64,000 nucleotides of DNA from Bacillus sp. RO3 (GTDB taxonomy: Bacteria > Bacillota > Bacilli > Bacillales > Bacillaceae_B), in assembly GCF_012911895.1 (NCBI RefSeq), contig NZ_JAAXCV010000022.1, positions 1 to 64,000 on the forward strand, in the 5' to 3' direction. Positions 34,496 to 40,349 of this stretch are shown one piece after another. Every line of letters begins with the position of its first letter. Within the stretch, counting starts at the first letter, position 1. The notes below the pieces were generated by a model that made no database searches, had not been told where the DNA came from, and saw only the letters and a program-made list of their open reading frames with translations. Position numbers and translations under genes: made by a program.

Positions 34496-34524
34496 TTGAC
34501 ACTATATTTATTCTAAATTATAAT
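34496..34524 (+). promoter_or_regulatory. Perfect consensus sigma-A promoter
   Basis: TTGACA (34496-34501), a 17-base spacer and TATAAT (34519-34524) give an exact consensus vegetative promoter 29 bases upstream of the acetyltransferase start. It would work without phage factors, so the downstream gene should be expressed in the lysogen. Confidence 0.85.
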
Positions 34525-34552
34525 TTTATTAGAAAAATTATGGAGGATTACA

Positions 34553-35104
34553 ATGATAGTGTCGAAAATAAAAGTATTTCTTAAAATATTGAGGGGAGAA
34601 AAACCCTTAGAAACACACATAAAGAATGGTTTGAAAGTCGGTAAGAATTTTAGAATGCAAGAGCATTGTATTATAGATTACTCTCATTCATGGCTAATAA
34701 ATATTGGAGATAATGTTGAGTTAGCTCCAAAAGTCCATATATTAGCCCACGATGGGAGTTTAAACCGAACTTCCCTAAAATGCACCAAAATAGGACTTGT
34801 TACCATTGGTAATAATGTTTTCGTTGGAGCTGGAACTATTATTCTGCCGAACGTAAGAATAGGCAACAATGTAATAATAGGAGCCGGAAGTGTAGTTAAC
34901 AAAGATATACCGGATAACTCAGTAGCAGTTGGTAATCCTATTAGAATAATAAGTAATATCGAAGAGTATGAGAAGAAAAACGCTGAGATAATGAAGGAAA
35001 GACCAGTATTTGAGCGTGATTGGCGCTTGGAAAATGGCATTACTGTAATACAGAAAGAAGAAATGATTCAAAAATTAAAAGGTGGCATCGGATATTTAAA
35101 GTAA
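34553..35104 (+). CDS. Hexapeptide-repeat O-acetyltransferase (moron)
   Basis: A 183-residue left-handed beta-helix acetyltransferase of the WbbJ/maltose acetyltransferase class: repeated hexapeptides (IGDNVELAPKVHILAHD, ITIGNNVFVGAG-type repeats, VRIGNNVIIGAGSVV), the catalytic-type His in ILAHDGS, and the closing DIPDNSVAVGNPIRII. It transfers acetyl from acetyl-CoA, probably to a surface sugar. The gene is AT-rich, has its own consensus promoter and lies between the spike and lysis genes. Lysogenic conversion that alters the cell surface is a reasonable inference. Confidence 0.85.
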   Translation: MIVSKIKVFLKILRGEKPLETHIKNGLKVGKNFRMQEHCIIDYSHSWLINIGDNVELAPKVHILAHDGSLNRTSLKCTKIGLVTIGNNVFVGAGTIILPNVRIGNNVIIGAGSVVNKDIPDNSVAVGNPIRIISNIEEYEKKNAEIMKERPVFERDWRLENGITVIQKEEMIQKLKGGIGYLK

Positions 35105-35152
35105 AGATTAGATACACAATAGGATGATGTAGTTCACTAAGGGCATTAATAA

Positions 35153-35190
35153 AAAGAGCAATCAGAATTTACTCTGACTGCTCTTTTTTT
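35153..35190. terminator. Bidirectional terminator between acetyltransferase and repressor
   Basis: AAAGAGCAATCAGA (35153-35166) pairs with TCTGACTGCTCTTT (35173-35186) with one mismatch. T-runs lie on both strands, and the stem overlaps the 3' end of the minus-strand repressor gene. Confidence 0.85.
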
Positions 35191-35381
35191 CTTTCAATTA
35201 ATTCATGGGGATCACAATCTAATACTTCACAGATCAGATCGAGATTTTCAACTGGAAGTGATTTAGATCGGTTAAGGCACATCTCACTTATTGTTGGCTG
35301 CCTAATACCTGTGAGCCTGGATAATTCCCTTTGGGACATGTTTTTCTCTTTTAACAGCTGGCCAAGTTTAATAATTATCAA
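35169..35381 (-). CDS. XRE-family repressor (Cro/CI-like)
   Basis: A 70-residue helix-turn-helix protein (KLGQLLKEKNMSQRELSRLTGI, RQPTISEMCLNRS). TTG start at 35381, 7 bases after AAAGGAGG; the longer frame reads through this ribosome site. It faces away from the tyrosine recombinase gene over a region with several inverted repeats and promoters, so it probably represses the recombinase and itself. It is not next to the replication genes and so is more likely a dedicated integrase regulator than the main CI. Confidence 0.82.
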   Translation of the reverse strand: MIIIKLGQLLKEKNMSQRELSRLTGIRQPTISEMCLNRSKSLPVENLDLICEVLDCDPHELIERKKEQSE

Positions 35382-35401
35382 TAATAAACCTCCTTTTGAT
35401 T

Positions 35402-35480
35402 GATACGAATATAGTACCATCTTACTATTGAAACGTAAATAGTATCATTGTATGATTAGTTTGACTACGATATTCGTATC
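35402..35480. promoter_or_regulatory. Divergent promoter/operator between repressor and recombinase
   Basis: The rightward promoter is TTGAAA (35428-35433), 17 bases, TATGAT (35451-35456). A leftward candidate is TTTACG, 17 bases, TACTAT, the latter at 35416-35411 on the minus strand. The half-site ATAGTA occurs at 35411-35416, 35423-35428 (inverted) and 35439-35444. A 10-bp pair GATACGAATA (35402-35411) and TATTCGTATC (35471-35480) flanks the region. These are likely repressor operators. Confidence 0.7.
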
Positions 35481-35494
35481 AAAAGGAGGAAGTT

Positions 35495-36484
35495 ATGAAC
35501 AATTCAGAAGAACAATTAATAACTGAACTTGCTGGGTATATATCGTCACTGGTCCCAATTAATGTGGAAGATACGAGAAACAAGTTGTCCTCAATCATGA
35601 CTGACTACCATGTCACAAAAGTGGATAAACATGAAACTCACCCTGATCTGGATGAGAAAATAAATATGTATCTCTCTTCAAAAAGATTGGAAGGATTAAG
35701 TCCTATCACACTTCAAGGTTATGAGCTGGAACTAAATACATTTACAAAGCATGTAAAGAAGAAGGTTGAGAACATCACTACTTCAGATATAAGGATATAT
35801 TTAGGTAACTTCCCACACCTGAAAATGAGTACATTAGGAAGAAAATTATCTGTCTCTAAAAGCTTCTTTGGATGGCTCGCAGCAGAAGAGATTATTCAAC
35901 GGGACCCTACAAAGAAGCTGAAGCCTCCTAAAGAGGAGAAAAGACTTCCGAAGGCACTTACCATAGAAGAACTTGAAATGCTTCGTGAGGCATGCGTGAC
36001 AGTACGACAAAGGGCATTCATTGAAATACTTTATGCTACTGGTTGCCGGCTATCTGAAGTCCATGGTTTGAATAAGAGACATGTAAATCAACAAACAATG
36101 AGTTGCTGTGTAATTGGAAAAGGAGATAAGGAAAGGGAAGTGTACTTTTCCTTCAAAGCCATGTACCACATGAATAAATATTTCAAGAGCCGTGAGGATG
36201 ACTGTGAAGCTCTTATGGTGACTGAGAGAAAGCCATATAGACGGTTATCTAAAAGAGGTATCCAAAGAGAAATATCAGTTATTGCTGCAAGAGCAGGACT
36301 TGAAAAAAAGGTAAGCCCTCACACATTGAGGCACACTTTTGCAACGCTCACTTTAAACAATGGAGCTGAACTGGTTGCAGTCCAGGAGCTTCTCGGCCAT
36401 TCAAGTAGTGAGACAACTTTGAGATATGCAAGAATCACAGAAGAGAGAAAAAGAGATCAACATAAAAAATTCTTAGTTCAATAA
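35495..36484 (+). CDS. XerC/D-like tyrosine recombinase
   Basis: A 329-residue tyrosine recombinase with an N-terminal SAM-like core-binding domain (residues about 50-135) and a complete catalytic set: R185 (ATGCRLSE), K209 or K212, H276 and R279 (HTLRH), H302 (LGHSS) and Y311. Length and motifs resemble XerD rather than a classical lambda integrase, and no N-terminal arm-binding domain is visible. It may integrate or excise the prophage, or resolve dimers of a circular phage form. Its place between tail and lysis genes is far from the attachment site. Confidence 0.9.
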   Translation: MNNSEEQLITELAGYISSLVPINVEDTRNKLSSIMTDYHVTKVDKHETHPDLDEKINMYLSSKRLEGLSPITLQGYELELNTFTKHVKKKVENITTSDIRIYLGNFPHLKMSTLGRKLSVSKSFFGWLAAEEIIQRDPTKKLKPPKEEKRLPKALTIEELEMLREACVTVRQRAFIEILYATGCRLSEVHGLNKRHVNQQTMSCCVIGKGDKEREVYFSFKAMYHMNKYFKSREDDCEALMVTERKPYRRLSKRGIQREISVIAARAGLEKKVSPHTLRHTFATLTLNNGAELVAVQELLGHSSSETTLRYARITEERKRDQHKKFLVQ

Positions 36485-36525
36485 AAGCCTTAGGTCTTTT
36501 TCTTTTTTGAATTAAAGGAGGTGAT

Positions 36526-36570
36526 TTGCTAAAAAATTATCATCAACACAGAGATAAAATGCATCCTTAG
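36526..36570 (+). CDS. Possible 14-codon leader peptide with perfect ribosome site
   Basis: TTG 36526 to TAG 36570 encodes 14 residues (MLKNYHQHRDKMHP) directly behind AAAGGAGGTGAT, a full-length match to the 16S anti-Shine-Dalgarno. The site has no other start codon nearby. It precedes the holin gene by 28 bases and may be a leader or a gene remnant. Confidence 0.35.
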   Translation: MLKNYHQHRDKMHP

Positions 36571-36598
36571 AGGATTTTTAATAAAGGGGGAATAATCT

Positions 36599-36997
36599 AT
36601 GTTAGGAGCAACCAGCGTGGACAAACAACCAGCAGAATTATTAGTTTACGGATTCGACATAACAAATGTAGTGGGGAACTTTTGGTATGTAGCAATAGTC
36701 TTTATTTTATTCGATGTCCTTACCGGGCTATTGGCAGCAGGAGCAGAGAGAAAGATAAACTCATCCATCAACTTTATAGGCTTAATTCGAAAGGTAGCGT
36801 TATTCGTGGCGCTAGCTTTTTTAGTTTTCATTGATGCTTACTTTGGTGCTCAAGGAAATCTAATTAAAGTTGGTGTAGGGTTGATCGTCGCTTATGAAGG
36901 TATCAGCATCATTGAAAACTTCAGCCGTATTGGAATTGACGTGAAGTTTCTGACGAAGTATTTTGATCCGAATAAGATTAGAAAGGATGATAGGTAA
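36599..36997 (+). CDS. Holin (phage_holin_4 / toxin secretion holin family)
   Basis: A 132-residue membrane protein with about three predicted membrane helices (FWYVAIVFILFDVLTGLLAAG, IRKVALFVALAFLVFIDAYF, LIKVGVGLIVAYEGISII). This is the common holin family of Bacillus and clostridial phages. It releases or activates the endolysin by forming membrane lesions. The stop overlaps the amidase start (TAATG). Confidence 0.9.
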   Translation: MLGATSVDKQPAELLVYGFDITNVVGNFWYVAIVFILFDVLTGLLAAGAERKINSSINFIGLIRKVALFVALAFLVFIDAYFGAQGNLIKVGVGLIVAYEGISIIENFSRIGIDVKFLTKYFDPNKIRKDDR

Positions 36998-37899
36998 TGG
37001 CGATCGAACTAAATTATAAGAAAAAGCATATCAAAAAGCACTGGTCCACTCGAACAGGCCTTAAACTTTTAAGGGTACAAGCAGGGATTGACCATTGGAC
37101 GGCCAACTTTGGAGCTTCAGCAGAAGGTCATCACAAGTATTTTGATGAAACCTTGCCGGATCAGAACGACAGGGAGAGAGCCTCGGCTCGCCGGGAGGGC
37201 AGGAAAGAAAAAATCAGGTATGCTTCAGCTCATATATTTGTGGATCGGTTTAAGGCGTTGGAATTAGTACCATTAGACGAAGTTTGCTTTGGAGCGAATG
37301 AACGGGTTGCTGGGCCACTTTTGTCTGCATTAAGGGCTACACACCCTAAGTATCCTGGCGGAAATGCAAACCTTTTATGTATCCACATTGAAATGTGTGT
37401 GGAGCCGGATGGAACAATTCATCCAGATACTATCAGACGAACAGCGTTAGTTCACCAGTATCTACAAAGGTTGTATCCTCAACTAAAGGATACTTACAAC
37501 CGTTTTGTGCGTCACTTTGATGTTACTGGAAAGAACTGTCCGGCTCCAATGGTGAAGGATCAATCTTTATATAAATATCTGCTTGATATGACTTCAGGTA
37601 AAGTTGAAATTAATCCAAAGGCTAAAACACAGCAAAAGGAGGAAGAAGAAATGATTAAAATGGCAGTAGTAGTCTATTCAGATGCAGATTTAAGCGTAGG
37701 GTATGATTTAGCAAATGAAAAGAAATGTGGTCTTTACACTAGAAAGTCCTTGGCAAATGAAGCGCTGAAGATCAACGAGCTGATGGTGGTTGGTGGACCG
37801 ACAGAAGGGTTGGAGAAAAAGACAAACCGAGTTATAGACCTATCTGGTGCAAATCGTTGGGAAACTCGGAAGAAAGTTATTTCATATCTAGGTAAGTAA
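36997..37899 (+). CDS. N-acetylmuramoyl-L-alanine amidase (endolysin)
   Basis: A 300-residue endolysin. The N-terminal amidase_2 domain has zinc-ligand candidates in GIDHWTANFG, the AHIFVD segment and HFDVTGKNCPAP. After a charged linker (KTQQKEEEEM) the C-terminal part (MAVVVYSDADLSVGYDLANEK ... GANRWETRKKV) looks like a putative cell-wall binding repeat 2 domain. No signal peptide is present, so release depends on the holin encoded upstream. Confidence 0.9.
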   Translation: MAIELNYKKKHIKKHWSTRTGLKLLRVQAGIDHWTANFGASAEGHHKYFDETLPDQNDRERASARREGRKEKIRYASAHIFVDRFKALELVPLDEVCFGANERVAGPLLSALRATHPKYPGGNANLLCIHIEMCVEPDGTIHPDTIRRTALVHQYLQRLYPQLKDTYNRFVRHFDVTGKNCPAPMVKDQSLYKYLLDMTSGKVEINPKAKTQQKEEEEMIKMAVVVYSDADLSVGYDLANEKKCGLYTRKSLANEALKINELMVVGGPTEGLEKKTNRVIDLSGANRWETRKKVISYLGK

Positions 37900-37990
37900 T
37901 CCGGGATGCCACTAAGGTGTTTTTTGAATAATATGGTAATGTATGGACTATTGTAGTAATGTAGTAATTAAAAACAAGGAGGTTAGAATA

Positions 37991-38248
37991 ATGGCCTTTT
38001 TCTTAAAGGTTTCTGGTTACATTACTCTAATATGTTCCGTACTAATCGCTTTTTATGTTCTAAGCATTGATTACTTGGACTACAAATTTATTTATGCAAT
38101 CTTGATCATTATCGGCAGCTTACCGATTTCATTAGGAGCGGTATTGATTTCAAGAATATACGAAACATTGGTTGAAGAAAAGTATTCAACTGATGAAGAT
38201 AAAATAAATTATGTTAAAAATAGAAATAGCCAAAGAAGCATGTATTGA
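37991..38248 (+). CDS. Small membrane protein after the lysis genes
   Basis: An 85-residue protein with two predicted membrane helices (VSGYITLICSVLIAFYVL, FIYAILIIIGSLPISLGAVLI) and a charged C-terminus. ATG 37991 is 8 bases after AAGGAGG. It could be an accessory lysis protein, but no family is recognised. Confidence 0.55.
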   Translation: MAFFLKVSGYITLICSVLIAFYVLSIDYLDYKFIYAILIIIGSLPISLGAVLISRIYETLVEEKYSTDEDKINYVKNRNSQRSMY

Positions 38249-38251
38249 AAT

Positions 38252-38280
38252 AAGCCCTTCTCAATCGAGAGGGGCTTTTT
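38252..38280 (+). terminator. Terminator after the lysis operon
   Basis: AAGCCCTTCTC (38252-38262) pairs with GAGAGGGGCTT (38267-38277) with one G-T pair, followed by T-residues. Confidence 0.85.
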
Positions 38281-38598
38281 CTTCTTTTATGGTTTTAGTT
38301 TCATCAATCGTACACACAGCTTCATAAACCTTATCAGGATCTAATCCCATTTCTTTAAAACGGGAGATGACCTCTTCCCACGTTTTTTTTCATACTCCTT
38401 CACCTCATCTTTAATATCTTCCTCATCATTCACCAAGATCTTCTCCACCAGCATATCCCTGCAGCCATGTTCCTTCCAGACTTGATACTTCCATTTGGAA
38501 GCCAGTTCGGGCAACTTATCTCTCCTGCAGTTGAATTGATTGAACCGGAGTATCCCGGTGTCTTCAATTCTCATATGTAATTTCATATCGTATTTCAT
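38261..38598 (-). pseudogene. Minus-strand phage gene interrupted by a frameshift in an A8 run
   Basis: The upstream frame from ATG 38598 (MKYDMKLHMRIEDTG...) reads as a good soluble protein until the A8 run (T8 on the plus strand, 38383-38390), after which it ends quickly at 38341. One added base at the run would join it to an open frame (WEEVISRFKEMGLDPDKV...) that continues to 38261. ATG 38598 has AAAGGAGG 10 bases upstream. This may be a true frameshift, polymerase slippage, or a homopolymer sequencing error. No family is recognised. Confidence 0.55.
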
Positions 38599-38613
38599 TC
38601 GCTTCACCCTCCT

Positions 38614-38770
38614 TTGATGATGTTATCTGACATTTATATATAAGGCAACGATTGAAAGAAATAATTCGTTTTGAACAGGCATATTAATGAACCGACGCGC
38701 ATAAGTTGTTAACGTACAACGTGTTAGCAACTTTTCCAAACTCCCCCGGACAATCCAGGGGAGTTTTTTA
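38614..38770 (+). ncRNA. Candidate small RNA with promoter and terminator
   Basis: The gap contains a promoter-like TTGATG, 17 bases, TATATA (38614-38642) and ends in a strong terminator (38740-38770). No ORF with a ribosome site lies between. The expected transcript is about 120 bases. An imperfect dyad AAGTTGTTA/TTAGCAACTT lies in its middle. Confidence 0.35.
38740..38770 (+). terminator. Intrinsic terminator in the right-arm intergenic region
   Basis: ACTCCCC (38740-38746) pairs with GGGGAGT (38758-38764), followed by T6. No protein gene ends just before it on the plus strand. Confidence 0.8.
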
Positions 38771-38855
38771 TTTGGGTAAATTTAATTGGGACCTGCATTT
38801 CAGAGTCATACCGGTCATACCATGAAATATAGGCAGATAACCAGGAGGCGATTTG

Positions 38856-39152
38856 ATGAGTAACAAAATAATCAAATCAGTATCGTTCAATGTGACTAAT
38901 GAAGATGATAAAAAGATGCTTAAGCATTTGAAGAAGAGGAATTTCAGCGGTTATGTTAAAAAGTTGATCATGAGAGATATTGAATTAAAAGGTGTGAGAG
39001 AAGGAGGGGTTACTGAATCAAACATGTCGATGGTTCTTAAAGAAGAAAAGAAATTAACTGCAGCTGAACGACTTGAACAATTAAAAAAGGAGCGGATAAC
39101 CGCCCCGGAACGCATCACGTTGAAAGTCGATGGGAAGAACCAAGAATTTTAA
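38856..39152 (+). CDS. Ribbon-helix-helix protein of the right-arm module
   Basis: A 98-residue protein. The N-terminus (KSVSFNVTNEDDKKMLKHL, RNFSGYVKKLIMRDI) has the strand-helix-helix pattern of plasmid ParR/CopG-like DNA-binding proteins, followed by a charged helical tail. ATG 38856 is 7 bases after CAGGAGGCG. It heads the transcript leading to the pilin-like, M23 and ATPase genes. A partition or relaxosome-accessory-like role would fit but is inferred. Confidence 0.65.
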   Translation: MSNKIIKSVSFNVTNEDDKKMLKHLKKRNFSGYVKKLIMRDIELKGVREGGVTESNMSMVLKEEKKLTAAERLEQLKKERITAPERITLKVDGKNQEF

Positions 39153-39214
39153 CCAACGAATGAATTCACTGCAAGGCCGATGCCATATCCAACAATTAGC
39201 GCAGCAATAAACAT
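39149..39214 (-). CDS. Possible 21-residue membrane micropeptide
   Basis: ATG 39214 to TAA 39149 on the minus strand encodes MFIAALIVGYGIGLAVNSFVG, a single hydrophobic helix with a GYGIG packing motif. AAGGAAGTGA lies just upstream. Its stop overlaps the stop of the convergent ribbon-helix-helix gene. It is too short for confidence on coding signals alone. Confidence 0.35.
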   Translation of the reverse strand: MFIAALIVGYGIGLAVNSFVG

Positions 39215-39291
39215 GTCATCACTTCCTTATGAATAATTGCTTTTAGCTTGACCTGTTTATGATGATTTATACACGAAGGGAGAAGTTGATA

Positions 39292-39636
39292 ATGGCAAAG
39301 ACAGAAACCATTGCATTTAACGATTTTATGAATAATGAAAGGAAAGATGGCAAAGCTTCACCAGTCAAAAAAGTCTTGTCATCGTCTGGATCTATCGCTT
39401 TAATGACTATGCCAAGGATGGCCATGGCTGCTAGTGCGGATGCCACTTTCGGTAACGTTCATGGAGCCATCATGAACGTGTTTGATGCTGGCGTCGTATT
39501 AGTCATAATTTTCGCAGGAGCTTCTTGGGGCCTGGGGCACCGTACAAAAGCAATTGAGATCCTTATAGGTGTATGTTGCGGATATATCTTGGCACGCCAT
39601 GCAGTAGATATCAGGGACTTTTTAAAGGGGATATAG
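39292..39636 (+). CDS. Pilin-like (VirB2/TrbC-type) two-helix membrane protein
   Basis: A 114-residue protein: a basic N-terminus, a hydrophobic stretch ending PRMAMAASADA (signal-like with an AxA site), then two membrane helices (VFDAGVVLVIIFAGASWGLG and AIEILIGVCCGYILARH) joined by a short charged loop. The same topology is seen in VirB2/TrbC pilins of conjugation systems. No sequence-level family match is claimed. ATG 39292 follows AAGGGAG. It is followed within 5 bases by the M23 gene. Confidence 0.55.
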   Translation: MAKTETIAFNDFMNNERKDGKASPVKKVLSSSGSIALMTMPRMAMAASADATFGNVHGAIMNVFDAGVVLVIIFAGASWGLGHRTKAIEILIGVCCGYILARHAVDIRDFLKGI

Positions 39637-39640
39637 GAAT

Positions 39641-40348
39641 ATGATTACCAAAATAGGCGGAATTGTTATCTCTTCAGGATTTGGAGCAACAGAAAGTTTT
39701 CGCAGGCATCCGCATACAGGTGTCGATATTCCGATGGAAAGTAATAGTATTTTACAGACGTTCACAGATGGCGTTGTAACCAAAGTTTTTGATGGCTCTA
39801 CAGACATCGGTAATGGCATTGCAATTAAGACTAAAGATGGAATGACTCACATCTATGGTCACCTAAACAAAACCGCTGTGGAAGAGGGAGATAAGTTGCG
39901 CGCTGGGGATATTATCGGTTTAAGCGGTAATACCGGTAAATCAACAGGTCCGCATCTTCATTTCGCTACACAAAATGCCGATGGTTCATTTGAGGACCCA
40001 TCTGAACTTGTAGATAAATTAGCTTACTTTAACCCTGAAAAAGGCTTAACGGCTAAGATAGGTGATTGGTTTGCGAATAGGGGAGAGGTGGACCAATATG
40101 GTCACGCTGTAAAATCAGGAGAGCATCCATTTTGGGATTGGGTTGGAGGTAACGTCAATGATGGATTGTTGTATTTGTGGGATCAGTTTGTTTTCTGCCT
40201 ACCCGATATTATCGGTTATACCACTATAGGTGCTGGCATATTTATAATATTGGGATCGATGATTGGAAAAGGAGGCATGTTAAAACCACTTGCATTCTGG
40301 AGCGGAATTGTCATTACAGCAATTTGCATCTTGATGGGAGGATCATAA
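39641..40348 (+). CDS. Membrane-anchored M23 (LytM-type) peptidase
   Basis: A 235-residue protein. The N-terminal catalytic domain has the complete M23 zinc set: H25 and D29 (HPHTGVD), H74 (YGHL), H105 and H107 (GPHLHF). The C-terminal third carries two predicted membrane helices (IIGYTTIGAGIFIILGSMI, PLAFWSGIVITAICILMG). No N-terminal signal is visible, so topology is uncertain. It would cut peptidoglycan cross-bridges locally, the job of the wall hydrolase in conjugation machines. It lies two bases before the ATPase gene. Confidence 0.85.
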   Translation: MITKIGGIVISSGFGATESFRRHPHTGVDIPMESNSILQTFTDGVVTKVFDGSTDIGNGIAIKTKDGMTHIYGHLNKTAVEEGDKLRAGDIIGLSGNTGKSTGPHLHFATQNADGSFEDPSELVDKLAYFNPEKGLTAKIGDWFANRGEVDQYGHAVKSGEHPFWDWVGGNVNDGLLYLWDQFVFCLPDIIGYTTIGAGIFIILGSMIGKGGMLKPLAFWSGIVITAICILMGGS

Positions 40349-40349
40349 A

